This document shows, one piece after another, positions 1 to 8,027 of a stretch of 50,428 nt of DNA (position 1 is the first letter of the stretch; the number at the start of each line of letters is the position of its first letter). Made by a program: the position numbers and the translations under genes. The DNA comes from an uncultured Bacteroidia bacterium. GTDB taxonomy: Bacteria; Bacteroidota; Bacteroidia; Bacteroidales; Prolixibacteraceae. A model generated the notes under the pieces. That model had not been told where the DNA came from, ran no database searches, and saw nothing but the letters and a program-made list of their open reading frames with translations. The stretch spans positions 1 to 50,428 of the forward strand of contig CAIXZH010000026.1 of assembly GCA_903923905.1 (NCBI GenBank), written 5' to 3'.

Positions 1-2
1 AA

Positions 3-680
3 AATCACCTGGATAACGTTCGTGAGGCACTTTTTGAAGCTGGTGCAGGTGAAATCGGGAATTACGACAAATGTAGCTTCAGCACTGAAGGAACAGGAAC
101 TTTCAGGGGTGGCAATGAAGCGAATCCCTATGTCGGAGAGATTGGGGAATTTCACTTTGAAAAAGAGGTGAGGTTTGAAACCATTATCCCCGGACAATTA
201 AAGAATAAAGTTATCAATGCTTTACTGAAGTCACATCCCTATGAAGAGGTGGCCTATGATATTTATCCGCTCCAAAATTTGATGCCTCAGGTCGGTGCAG
301 GGATGATCGGAGAACTTCCGGGAGCCGAAAATGAGATTGATTTCTTGTCGAGGCTCCTTCAGATATTTGGATGTAAAAGCATAAGACACACCTATTTACT
401 TGGAAAACCGGTAAAGAAGGTAGCTGTGTGCGGAGGATCAGGAAGTTTCCTCCTCCCAGCGGCCATCGCTGCAGGGGTAGACATTTTTGTAACTGCCGAT
501 ATTAAGTATCATGATTTTTTTGATGCGGAGGAAAAAATTGTAATTGCGGATATCGGACATTACGAAAGCGAACAATTCACCAAGGAGCTTTTTTATGAAA
601 TACTTATAAAAAAATTTCCTAACTTTGCACTCCGTTTATCAGAGGTAAAGACAAACCCTGTTTTGTATCTTTGTGAATGA
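3..680 (+). CDS. Nif3-like dinuclear metal centre protein, 3' part (5' end outside window)
   Basis: The reading frame is already open at base 3 and runs without a stop to 680, so the gene starts upstream of the window; the GTG at 168 is internal. The visible protein starts with HLDNVREALFEAGAG and ends with a conserved GHYESE segment. In the Nif3/YbgI/YqfO family that His and Glu belong to the dinuclear metal site. The middle part (KVINALLKSHPYEEVAYDIY and on) matches the PII/CutA-like insert domain found in the longer YqfO-type members. Members form hexameric toroids; their substrate is unsettled and they are often annotated GTP cyclohydrolase 1 type 2, without firm support. A promoter core for the next gene lies inside its last codons, so the two may be read through or separately. 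Family assignment is secure, function is not. Confidence 0.88.
   Translation, partial: NHLDNVREALFEAGAGEIGNYDKCSFSTEGTGTFRGGNEANPYVGEIGEFHFEKEVRFETIIPGQLKNKVINALLKSHPYEEVAYDIYPLQNLMPQVGAGMIGELPGAENEIDFLSRLLQIFGCKSIRHTYLLGKPVKKVAVCGGSGSFLLPAAIAAGVDIFVTADIKYHDFFDAEEKIVIADIGHYESEQFTKELFYEILIKKFPNFALRLSEVKTNPVLYLCE
666..673 (+). promoter_or_regulatory. candidate -7 element (TATCTTTG)
   Basis: TATCTTTG fits the Bacteroidota -7 consensus TAnnTTTG. It lies within the last codons of the Nif3-like gene, about 30 bases before the ATG at 705, so it could drive the zinc-ribbon gene alone. I do not see a TTTG -33 element at the usual distance. Confidence 0.45.
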
Positions 681-704
681 TTATAAAATTGTAAATTTCA
701 GATT

Positions 705-1493
705 ATGCCAGTAAATACGATCAAATCAACCGAAGGAAAAGAGGTTTCTATTCAGGAGAAGCTGAAGATGCTTTACGAGCTCCAGACTGTCGCATCAGAG
801 ATCGATAAAATCAACACCTTACGCGGGGAACTACCGCTGGAAGTTCAGGATCTCGAGGATGAGATTGTTGGACTAAAAACCCGGCTTGCCAACTTTAGTG
901 AAGAACTCAAGAGCCTTAACCTGGCTATTGGGAATAAGAAAACTGAAATTAAAGATTCAAAGGCTAAGATCGAAAAATATAAGGAGCAACAGGAAAACGT
1001 CCGTAACAACCGGGAGTTCGACTCTTTATCGAAAGAAATTGAATTCCAAACCCTGGAAATTGAGCTTTCCGAAAAGAAGATCCGGGAGTTCACCCTGGAT
1101 ATCAAAAGTAAATCGGAAGCTTCCGAAGCCTCAGAGAAACTCTTTAAAGAGCGTGAAGAGGATCTGATCCGCAAGAAAAAAGAGTTACAGGAGATTACTG
1201 CTGAAACTGCCGTTGAGGAAGAAAAACTGAAGAGCAAAGTGACCAAGATAGAGAGCCTGATCGAAGACCGATTGGTAATGGCATTCAACAGGATCCGTAA
1301 AAATGCACGGAACGGACTATCGGTCGTCACCGTTCAGCGGGATGCATGCGGAGGTTGTTTCAATAAAATTCCGCCACAACGTCAACTCGATATCGCTTCA
1401 AGAAAGAAAATTATTGTTTGCGAATATTGCGGCAGAATTCTGGTTGATAAAGATATTGCCACACCACTTGAAGAGATTGAAAATCAGATTTAA
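705..1493 (+). CDS. coiled-coil protein with C-terminal C4 zinc ribbon
   Basis: 262 residues. Residues ~15-180 are a long charged antiparallel coiled coil (E/K/L-rich heptads, many KKK and EEE runs). The C-terminus carries two CxxC knuckles, CGGC and CEYC, about 27 residues apart, which together form a C4 zinc ribbon. This is the architecture of the widespread CT398/C4-type zinc ribbon domain family (helical hairpin plus ribbon), which is often beside Nif3 as here. Proposed roles are nucleic-acid or secretion-machinery scaffolding; nothing in the sequence decides. ATG at 705 is the first start after the Nif3 stop (24-base gap). A rho-independent terminator follows. The protein family is recognised, the function is unknown. 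Confidence 0.85.
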   Translation: MPVNTIKSTEGKEVSIQEKLKMLYELQTVASEIDKINTLRGELPLEVQDLEDEIVGLKTRLANFSEELKSLNLAIGNKKTEIKDSKAKIEKYKEQQENVRNNREFDSLSKEIEFQTLEIELSEKKIREFTLDIKSKSEASEASEKLFKEREEDLIRKKKELQEITAETAVEEEKLKSKVTKIESLIEDRLVMAFNRIRKNARNGLSVVTVQRDACGGCFNKIPPQRQLDIASRKKIIVCEYCGRILVDKDIATPLEEIENQI

Positions 1494-1516
1494 GCTGATC
1501 TAATCACATATTCACT

Positions 1517-1550
1517 AAAACCCATCGGAATCCGGTGGGTTTTCTTTTTT
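1517..1550 (+). terminator. rho-independent terminator of the zinc-ribbon gene
   Basis: AAAACCCATCGG and CCGGTGGGTTTT form a 12-bp stem (one G-T wobble) with a 3-base loop, followed by TCTTTTTT. It starts 24 bases after the stop codon. Confidence 0.88.
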
Positions 1551-1811
1551 GGTAATTTACTGAAAAATGGTTGGTGAGATATCCCAATTAAGCAAAGTAG
1601 GCCGCCTCAAAAGGGCAACCGGCATCTGGCTACTGGCAGATCATAAAGAAAACATTCACCTGATCATAACCGGATTCCAAATAAAAACCAACATCCTGAA
1701 GATAACCATGCCAGCAACAAGTTGCAAAGGAAACAGCTGATTTCACTTCTCTGAGTTTTATCCAAATTAATATTTCACAACTTCTAACTGTCTATAATTC
1801 TGGCATATAGC
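1551..1811. other. intergenic stretch, no convincing gene
   Basis: A 57-codon open frame (ATG 1567, stop 1738-1740) occurs on the plus strand, but it has no recognisable domain, no clear ribosome binding site and no family I know; it may be chance. The rest is AT-rich and leads into the CG array upstream of ssb. Confidence 0.4.
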
Positions 1812-1884
1812 CGTATTTATCCGGATATAACCGGTAGTTTTCGAATTTAAACGGAAGTAACCGTCTAACATACGACTAACCGCC
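1812..1884 (+). promoter_or_regulatory. array of CG dinucleotides at 10-nt spacing upstream of ssb
   Basis: CG occurs at 1812, 1822, 1832, 1842, 1852, 1862, 1873 and 1881: six steps of 10 or 11, then one of 8. Between them the DNA is A/T-rich. Units read roughly CGNWWNTWNN. The array ends just before -7-like elements (TATATTTA at 1890, TAACTTTA at 1896) and about 60 bases before the ssb ATG. The spacing puts one CG per helical turn on one face of the DNA. A matching array is found at 23202-23290. Direct observation; its role as a protein-binding regulatory array is inference. Confidence 0.7.
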
Positions 1885-1941
1885 TATCCTATATTTAACT
1901 TTACCCGTCATGTTTTTTTATTCATTTCTAAAACTAAAACA

Positions 1942-2286
1942 ATGAATGCATTAAGGAACAGTGTAAGGCTTATCGGCTATCTGGGTGACACGCCCAAAAT
2001 CAAAAAGTTTGACGGCGAAAAATCGGTGGCCAATTTTACGATTGCCACAAATGAGAACTTTCGCGATCATGACGGCAATAAAAAGTCAGAGACCACCTGG
2101 CATAAATTGGTAGCCTGGGGGAGACAGGCCGATGTGGCCTCCAAATACCTGAAGAAAGGAACCGAAGTAGCAATCGAGGGGAAACTGACTAATCACTCAT
2201 ACGAAGATAAAAATGGTGAAACCCATTTTGTTACCGAGATTGTGGTCAACGACATTTTGGTTCTCGATAAAAAGGAAATAAACTAA
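1942..2286 (+). CDS. ssb: short single-stranded DNA-binding protein (SSB paralogue)
   Basis: 114 residues, essentially one OB fold: LRNSVRLIGYLGD at the N-terminus, TTWHKLVAWGRQAD in the middle, then KGTEVAIEGKL. These are standard bacterial SSB core motifs. It ends at VLDKKEIN and lacks both the flexible linker and the acidic tip (DDxPF type) that recruits partner proteins in housekeeping SSBs. Such short paralogues are known as auxiliary or DNA-uptake SSBs in other bacteria, so this is probably not the replicative SSB; that reading is inference. It stands alone, preceded by a 10-nt CG array and followed by convergent tex. The start is set by the ATG within AAACAATG and by homology of the first residues. 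Confidence 0.9.
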   Translation: MNALRNSVRLIGYLGDTPKIKKFDGEKSVANFTIATNENFRDHDGNKKSETTWHKLVAWGRQADVASKYLKKGTEVAIEGKLTNHSYEDKNGETHFVTEIVVNDILVLDKKEIN

Positions 2287-2304
2287 TTAAAAAACAGAAG
2301 ATTG

Positions 2305-2325
2305 GAATTTTCATTGTGAAAATTC
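2305..2325. terminator. AT-rich hairpin between ssb and tex
   Basis: GAATTTTCA and TGAAAATTC form a perfect 9-bp stem with a TTG loop 18 bases past the ssb stop. There is no clean T-run on the plus strand, so it is only a candidate terminator in this convergent gap. Confidence 0.35.
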
Positions 2326-2454
2326 GTTCCCGGTTTCAACGCTGATAATTCCGGGTTAGAACCTTATTTAATCTTTTTAAGCCTTAGTAGCCTTAATATC
2401 ACCCTAATAATTCAGAACCTTATTTCATACTTTACAATATTTTAAAATTAATCC

Positions 2455-4587
2455 CTATTCTGTCTGCTTCATCGAGAAGGCAATTCTTTTACGTGGTATA
2501 TCCACCTCAAGAATTTTCACCTTAACATGCTGATGAAGTTTCACAATTTCTGAAGGGTCACTCACAAAACGGTTGGCCAATTCACTGATATGAACCAGTC
2601 CGTCCTGCTTTACACCAACGTCAACAAAAACACCAAAACGGGTGATATTGGTAACTATCCCAGGAAGCACCATCCCTGTCTGCAAATCCTTTATTGAAAA
2701 GACTCCATCTGAGAATTCAAAAACCTTAATACCTGACCGGGGGTCAAGTCCTGGTTTGGCAAGTTCCACAAGGATATCATTTAAGGTCGGAAGCCCCACT
2801 TCATCATCCAGATATTTTTCAGCGATTATCTCCGAACGCAGGTTTTCGAGTCCGATCAGCTCCTCCACCCTGCATTTCCGGTCCGTGGCGATCTTACTCA
2901 CCAAAGGATAGCGTTCAGGGTGAACAGCCGAATTGTCTAGGGGATTGGTACCACCGGAAATGCGTAGAAAGCCTGCACTTTGCTCAAATGCTTTTGGGCC
3001 CATCCGGGGAACATTCTTCAACTCTTTCCGGGAGGTAAACGGACCATTCTCTTTGCGGAATTCCACAATATTTTGAGCCAGCAAAGGACCAAGTCCCGAG
3101 ACAAAATTGAGCAGATGGCTGCTTGCCGTATTGACATTTACCCCTACCAGATTGACGCACGATTCAACAACGGTATCAAGCCCCTTTTGCAGCAGTTTCT
3201 GATCGACATCATGCTGATACTGCCCAACGCCAATTGATTTGGCCTCTATTTTTACCAGTTCAGCCAGCGGATCCATTAACCGGCGGCCGATTGAAACCGA
3301 TCCGCGTACAGTGACATCATATTGCGGAAATTCATCGCGCGCGACTTTGGAGGCTGAATAGATAGAAGCCCCATTCTCGCTGACGACAAACACCTGCAAA
3401 GGCCGATCGAAGCTGATCTTCTTGATAAATGCCTCTGTCTCACGACTTGCCGTCCCGTCTCCAATCGCAATGGCATCTATCTTATAAGTACTCACCAGTG
3501 CAGAGACTTTTCGGATTGACTGACTCACTTCAGATTGAGGCGGATGGGGATATATTGTTTCATTATGGATCAAATTGCCCTGGGCATCGAGACAGACCAG
3601 TTTACAGCCACTTTTGTAACCGGGATCAAGGGCCAGAACCCGCTTTTGGCCAAGCGGCGCAGCGAGCAAAAGCTGCCGCAGATTTTCTGCAAAGACTCGG
3701 ATAGCCTCGGCATCGGCCTTTCCCTTTGACATGCCAAAGAACTCAGTTTCGATTGCCGGAGCCAGTAATCTTTTATAACTGTCCTTCACGGCAAGTGATA
3801 CCTGTGCTCCACTCTCATTTCGGCCTTTCACAAAATAATGATCGAGTGAATCAACAGCCTGCTCCTCATCCGGAGCGATTCCTATTTTCAGAAATCCCTC
3901 CTTTTCACCGCGGCGCATGGCAAGAAGTCGATGTGACGGACACCGTTTCAGGGGTTCGGAGGATTCAAAATAATCCCTGAATTTTATCCCCTCCTCTTCT
4001 TTGCCTTTAACCACATGCGAAGCAACCACGGCTTCTCGCGCGAAAAGATTCCGGACGATATTCCGTGCACCCTGATCTTCATTGATCCATTCGGCAATGA
4101 TATCCCGGGCACCGGCGAGGGCCTCTTCAACATCCGCGACAGCATCATTCAGGTACTTAAGTGCCCGGCTCTCCGGATCTGGCTCATACTGCTTAAAAAT
4201 GAGCTCTGCTAGTGGTTCCAATCCCTTTTCACGGGCAATGGTAGCCCGGGTCCGTCTTTTGGGTTTAAATGGGAGATAGAGATCCTCAAGCTCATTCAGA
4301 TCGTAACATTGCTCAATCTTAACCTTTAATTCAGGGGTAAGCAACTCCTGCTCGGTGATTGTTTTAAGAATAGTCAACTTTCGCTTGTCCAATTCATCCA
4401 GCTGCTCTTTTGCAGCCTGGATATTTCCGATTTGAACCTCGTCGAGGCTCCCTGTCATCTCTTTACGGTATCGCGAGATAAAAGGAACAGTTGCCCCTTC
4501 CTCAAGTAAAGCAATGGTATTAGCTATCTGTTTGATGCTGATGCCAAGCCGTTCAGCGATCAGCTGGTGGTTTTTCTGAATTGTCAT
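2455..4587 (-). CDS. tex: Tex-family RNA-binding transcription accessory protein
   Basis: 710 residues, the usual length for Tex. Order: N-terminal helical region (AERLGISIKQIANTIALLEEG, VPFISRYRKEMTGSLDE), then the YqgF/RNase H-like domain (VLALDPGYKSGCKLVCLD, ~320-450), helix-hairpin-helix segments (~500-560; LLNFVSGLGPLLAQNIVEFR is the first), and a C-terminal S1 RNA-binding domain (GMVLPGIVTNITRFGVFVDV, ~640-710). Tex is a cytoplasmic nucleic-acid-binding factor linked to transcription and to expression of toxins and stress genes. Starts at ATG 4587; a TAAATTTG -7 element lies only 5 bases upstream, so the message may be leaderless. Convergent with ssb. Confidence 0.96.
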   Translation of the reverse strand: MTIQKNHQLIAERLGISIKQIANTIALLEEGATVPFISRYRKEMTGSLDEVQIGNIQAAKEQLDELDKRKLTILKTITEQELLTPELKVKIEQCYDLNELEDLYLPFKPKRRTRATIAREKGLEPLAELIFKQYEPDPESRALKYLNDAVADVEEALAGARDIIAEWINEDQGARNIVRNLFAREAVVASHVVKGKEEEGIKFRDYFESSEPLKRCPSHRLLAMRRGEKEGFLKIGIAPDEEQAVDSLDHYFVKGRNESGAQVSLAVKDSYKRLLAPAIETEFFGMSKGKADAEAIRVFAENLRQLLLAAPLGQKRVLALDPGYKSGCKLVCLDAQGNLIHNETIYPHPPQSEVSQSIRKVSALVSTYKIDAIAIGDGTASRETEAFIKKISFDRPLQVFVVSENGASIYSASKVARDEFPQYDVTVRGSVSIGRRLMDPLAELVKIEAKSIGVGQYQHDVDQKLLQKGLDTVVESCVNLVGVNVNTASSHLLNFVSGLGPLLAQNIVEFRKENGPFTSRKELKNVPRMGPKAFEQSAGFLRISGGTNPLDNSAVHPERYPLVSKIATDRKCRVEELIGLENLRSEIIAEKYLDDEVGLPTLNDILVELAKPGLDPRSGIKVFEFSDGVFSIKDLQTGMVLPGIVTNITRFGVFVDVGVKQDGLVHISELANRFVSDPSEIVKLHQHVKVKILEVDIPRKRIAFSMKQTE

Positions 4588-4592
4588 AATCG

Positions 4593-4600
4593 CAAATTTA
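4593..4600 (-). promoter_or_regulatory. candidate -7 element of tex (TAAATTTG)
   Basis: On the minus strand TAAATTTG fits TAnnTTTG and ends 5 bases before the tex ATG. Transcription would start at or next to the start codon. Confidence 0.4.
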
Positions 4601-4642
4601 ACAAGATCGGGATAACCTCTTAAATTTTAATTGAAAAAAGTG

Positions 4643-4650
4643 TATGTTTG
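4643..4650 (+). promoter_or_regulatory. candidate -7 element of the AI-2E family gene (TATGTTTG)
   Basis: TATGTTTG fits TAnnTTTG and ends 21 bases before the ATG at 4672. It supports that ATG over the in-frame TTG at 4648, which lies inside the element. Confidence 0.45.
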
Positions 4651-4671
4651 ATAGAACTAATTTTCACAATT

Positions 4672-5799
4672 ATGGATCAACGGATTAAAAACGTCATTGT
4701 AGCTTTGGCCCTGGTACTTTTCGGATTCCTGGTGTATTATTTCAGTTATATCGTGACTTATATTCTTATTGCTGCGGTATTGTCGTTAATCGGACGTCCT
4801 GTCGTACGTAAATTCCAGCAAATTAGGATCAGGAACTACCAGATGGGAAAATCGGGCGCTGCATTCCTAACCCTGCTCACACTCTGGATTGGGCTCATCA
4901 GCTTTTTCGGATTCCTGATACCGATGGTCGTGTCGGAAGTAGACCAACTGTCGTCCATAAATATGCAGGAGGTGATGGCCTATTTGAATACCGCGATGAG
5001 TCAGTTAAAGATCAGTTTTCCACAATTTGCCTCTTCATTCCCCCAGGGCGGGAATCTTGAGGTATATCTTGAAACACAACTTAAAGGATTGCTCAATGTC
5101 GATCAGGTAAGTAGTGTCTTTGGCTCGGTTGCAACCGTGTTGGGGAATATCTTTCTGATGTTCTTCTCTGTTTCGTTCATTCTTTATTTTTTCCTTAAGG
5201 AGGAAGAGCTTTTCCGGAATTGGATACTTGTGCTGGCTCCGGTAAAGTTTGAGGAGCGTGTTTCTCATGTTATGGATAAGATAGGTATTCTGCTGAAAAG
5301 GTATATGATCGGTATTCTGCTGCAGATCTTAGGGGTAATGATCCTGGATGTTTTTGGGTTTACGATTGTTGGTCTGGGATTTGGACATGCCGTGGTTGTC
5401 GGGGTTTTTGCCGGAATACTGAATGTGATTCCGTATATCGGTCCCTGGATTGCAGCCATATTTGCACTTGTTGTTGCCGTGGCAAATAACCTGAATTCGA
5501 GCTTCACATCAGTTACGCTTCCATTAATGTGCTATGTGGTTATCGTGGTGATGGTCGTTCAGTTTATCGACAGCATGATTTTTCAGACCATTATCTACTC
5601 TCACAGTGTCAAAGCCCATGCCCTTGAGATTTTCTTCGTGATTCTGATGGCAGGTGGCATTGCAGGAATCCCGGGGATGATTCTGGCTATCCCGGTTTAT
5701 ACTGTGATCCGCGTAATTGCAGGGGAGTTCTTTTCCGAGTTTAAAATCGTTCAGCAACTGACTCCGAAGGATCGAACCATTCCTCTCTCAAACAGCTAG
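4672..5799 (+). CDS. AI-2E/PerM family integral membrane protein
   Basis: 375 residues from ATG 4672 (an in-frame TTG at 4648 adds eight residues but overlaps the promoter core). About eight hydrophobic segments, with a soluble amphipathic stretch near residues 100-150, give the pattern of the UPF0118/AI-2E exporter family. The C-terminal part has the family's GILNVIPYIGPWIAA segment and AGIPGMILAIPVYTVIRV. Members have been tied to autoinducer-2 export, Na+/H+ antiport or permease roles; substrate cannot be read from sequence. The last 12 bases overlap the convergent heme O synthase gene. Promoter core just upstream suggests a single-gene transcript. Confidence 0.9.
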   Translation: MDQRIKNVIVALALVLFGFLVYYFSYIVTYILIAAVLSLIGRPVVRKFQQIRIRNYQMGKSGAAFLTLLTLWIGLISFFGFLIPMVVSEVDQLSSINMQEVMAYLNTAMSQLKISFPQFASSFPQGGNLEVYLETQLKGLLNVDQVSSVFGSVATVLGNIFLMFFSVSFILYFFLKEEELFRNWILVLAPVKFEERVSHVMDKIGILLKRYMIGILLQILGVMILDVFGFTIVGLGFGHAVVVGVFAGILNVIPYIGPWIAAIFALVVAVANNLNSSFTSVTLPLMCYVVIVVMVVQFIDSMIFQTIIYSHSVKAHALEIFFVILMAGGIAGIPGMILAIPVYTVIRVIAGEFFSEFKIVQQLTPKDRTIPLSNS

Positions 5800-6678
5800 A
5801 TGAGGTGATATCAGGGCATTCAGAACAAGAAACAGAAAAACCACCAAAGCATAGGTATTTATCAGAATAAATGCCTTATAGATAGTTTTTGAATCCTTCT
5901 CGCCAAAAAGAAAACGGTGAAACAGGAAGATAAACCCAAAGTTCATACCAACTAACAAGGTAAGCAGCAAAGGTTTAAAACTGAATCCAAAGAAAGGGAA
6001 AAGCATCAGGAAAAGAGAGGTTATAACTCCCCAGTAGAAAACCACCGATTTGATTTGACGTTCACTCAGAGATTTAGAGATGGAAGAAAATCCCGCCATC
6101 TCGTACTCTTTGCCGTATTTAATCATCAGCAACCAGAAATGGGGGATCTGCCACAGAAAGACAAAGATCGCAACAAACATCGCGTGTGGGTGAAAAATAT
6201 AATAACCAGCTGAAGTCCAGCCAATCAGCGGAGGAACCCCTCCAACCACCGCTCCGGGAATTATCGCCAGCCAGCTGCGGGTCTTTAACGGGGTGTAAAT
6301 CAGATTATAGAATACAATGTTTGAGAGTCCCAAGACCATGGGAAGCCATCCATTCAATCCAAGCATAGCCGTTCCTAGCAAAAGCAACAAAGCAGAAACC
6401 ACCGATGCTGCAAAAAGTGAAATCTCACCGGAAGGGATTGGCCTATGATTCGTCCGTGGCATCATCCCGTCTCGACTGCTCTCCTGGATCTGGTTGAGAA
6501 CAGTAGTTCCGGCAGCCAGAAAAAAAACGCCCGCAAAAAGATAAAATACGGAAATACCAGGGGCGCTGCCAGTCAGAAAATAGCCAGTCGTGGCAGAAAC
6601 GGTAACCATCAGCGACAAGCGAATCCTTGTCAGCCTGATCAATACGTCAACACGTTGTTTAAAATTACTTTTGTCCAC
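5788..6678 (-). CDS. ctaB: protoheme IX farnesyltransferase (heme O synthase)
   Basis: 296 residues, UbiA-type prenyltransferase with 7-9 membrane spans. It transfers a farnesyl group to heme B to give heme O, the precursor of heme A for aa3-type oxidases. Family motifs visible: the first Asp-rich loop as NQIQESSRDGMMPRTNHRPIP (~62-82, with the RTxxRP signature) and the second loop near IKYGKEYEMAGF. It is the last gene of the oxidase block, its start overlapping the coxB end by 14 bases, so it is translated in the same operon. Heme A synthase (CtaA) is not in the window. The 3' end overlaps the convergent AI-2E family gene by 12 bases, leaving no room for an intergenic terminator. Confidence 0.95.
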   Translation of the reverse strand: MDKSNFKQRVDVLIRLTRIRLSLMVTVSATTGYFLTGSAPGISVFYLFAGVFFLAAGTTVLNQIQESSRDGMMPRTNHRPIPSGEISLFAASVVSALLLLLGTAMLGLNGWLPMVLGLSNIVFYNLIYTPLKTRSWLAIIPGAVVGGVPPLIGWTSAGYYIFHPHAMFVAIFVFLWQIPHFWLLMIKYGKEYEMAGFSSISKSLSERQIKSVVFYWGVITSLFLMLFPFFGFSFKPLLLTLLVGMNFGFIFLFHRFLFGEKDSKTIYKAFILINTYALVVFLFLVLNALISPHLAV

Positions 6679-7600
6679 CAGCCGTTTTAAAATAGTCTAC
6701 AATTTTATCGATATCCTCGGCTTTAAGCGTCTCCTTGTAGGACTGCATCAGCCCCTTATTAAATCCTTTTACCACATCTGCATTGGGATCCAGGATTGAT
6801 CGTTTAATGTATTCGTCGTCAGCCACCACTTCTCTTTCAGTGTTATTGGTAACCACAGTCCTCTTTGTTCCGTAAATACCTTTGAGTGATGGGCCAATAA
6901 TTTTGGTGCCATCAAGAGAGTGACAGGTTAAGCAGGCGTTGGCTTTGATGATTGCAAGCCCGGGGTGTTCAGGGCCGGAAGCAGCCACTTTCAGATCGGC
7001 CAGCCATTTATTAAATTCAAGACTATCAACTACGATAACTTTGGCCGTCATGCCGGAGTGTGCCAAACCACAATACTCAGTACAGAAGATATCAAAAGTT
7101 CCTTTAGATATAGGCCTGAACCACAGATAATTATTGTATCCAGGAATCACATCTTCCTTTACCCGGAAAGCCGGAATAAAAAGGCTATGGTTTACATCAG
7201 CTGAATAAAGGTTCATCTTCACATTTCGGTTAAGCGGAACAACCAGGTCTTTCGAAATCTTACCATTGCCATAATCAAAATTCCACTCCCACATCTTTCC
7301 GATTGCTTTGATTTGCATGGCATCTGCCGGAACTTTACGCATCGGTGAAAATCCTACCCATCCGTAATAAAACATGATTAAAACCAGGATTAGCGGAACA
7401 ACTGTCCAGATTATCTCAAGTTTCGTATTGCCTGAAAATTGCTGCGGAGATTTATTCTTCTTCCTCGAAAAATGGATCAGAATATAGATGATCAGCGCAA
7501 CTATGCCGATTAAGAAAATAAACGCGGTTGCGAAGATGAAAATAAACGCCCGGTCTACCCCTTCGGCCAAATTGGATGCTCCAGAGAACATTGTTGTCAT
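6665..7600 (-). CDS. coxB: cytochrome c oxidase subunit II with fused cytochrome c (caa3 type)
   Basis: 311 residues from ATG 7600; an upstream in-frame TTG at 7630 would overlap the preceding gene and is less likely. Two N-terminal membrane hairpin segments, then the periplasmic cupredoxin domain with the CuA site CTEYCGLAHSGM (Cys173, Cys177, His181, Met184) and His138 in DVNHSLFIP. A C-terminal mono-heme cytochrome c domain follows (CLTCH, ~223-227; GPSLKGIYG after it). The fusion defines a caa3-type oxidase, which takes electrons from a periplasmic cytochrome. Ten bases separate it from the subunit IV gene upstream. Confidence 0.95.
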   Translation of the reverse strand: MTTMFSGASNLAEGVDRAFIFIFATAFIFLIGIVALIIYILIHFSRKKNKSPQQFSGNTKLEIIWTVVPLILVLIMFYYGWVGFSPMRKVPADAMQIKAIGKMWEWNFDYGNGKISKDLVVPLNRNVKMNLYSADVNHSLFIPAFRVKEDVIPGYNNYLWFRPISKGTFDIFCTEYCGLAHSGMTAKVIVVDSLEFNKWLADLKVAASGPEHPGLAIIKANACLTCHSLDGTKIIGPSLKGIYGTKRTVVTNNTEREVVADDEYIKRSILDPNADVVKGFNKGLMQSYKETLKAEDIDKIVDYFKTAGGQK

Positions 7601-7610
7601 AGTTTGGGAA

Positions 7611-7895
7611 TTATCTGAAATAATAATCAATAAAAGTAATCACAATGATTATCGCGAACAGGAGGAATACCCCTCCAACCATCAAACGGAGAATAAGATT
7701 CTCAAATTTGAGGTGCATAAAATAGGTTAGTACAATCGTTGTCTTGATTGATGCAAGTATTAGTGCCAACGCAACAGTGTATGCCCCCAAATGGAATTTA
7801 ATTACCAAAATTGAGGTCATTGTAAGTATAAGCAGAACAAGCAGCACCTTCAGATTCAGTGCATAGCTGGTAATATGGCTGTCGTGGTTCTTCAT
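7611..7895 (-). CDS. cytochrome c oxidase subunit IV
   Basis: 94 residues with three predicted membrane spans (LKVLLVLLILTMTSILV, YTVALALILASIKTTIVLTY, LMVGGVFLLFAIIIVITFI) and the family's FMHLKFEN loop. It matches the small prokaryotic COX4/CyoD-like subunit IV that stabilises the subunit I/III core. It lies between coxC and coxB in the same orientation; 132 AT-rich bases separate it from coxC. Confidence 0.9.
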   Translation of the reverse strand: MKNHDSHITSYALNLKVLLVLLILTMTSILVIKFHLGAYTVALALILASIKTTIVLTYFMHLKFENLILRLMVGGVFLLFAIIIVITFIDYYFR

Positions 7896-8027
7896 TCGTA
7901 TATAACTTTGTAAATCAATTAATTATTACAATATAATTTCTACTTATTTCAATTCTATTTCTATTTATTTCAAAATGAAACTATCGCGTTTAACTTGAAA
8001 TGAGCTATTTTTAATACTAAGAAAAGT

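Noticed and set aside
845-1330. 161-codon frame on the minus strand
   Set aside because: It is the complement of the charged coiled-coil gene; the Ser/Leu-rich product reflects the Glu/Lys codons opposite and shows no domain.
1567-1740. 57-codon ORF before ssb as a gene
   Set aside because: No recognisable domain or start signals; reported only as part of the gap.
1812-1884. CG array as a CRISPR or microsatellite
   Set aside because: There are no repeats of 20 or more bases and no spacers; only the CG dinucleotide and a loose A/T context recur at 10 nt.
2642-4279. Several open frames opposite tex
   Set aside because: They lack domains, promoters and ribosome sites, and tex on the minus strand has full family conservation.
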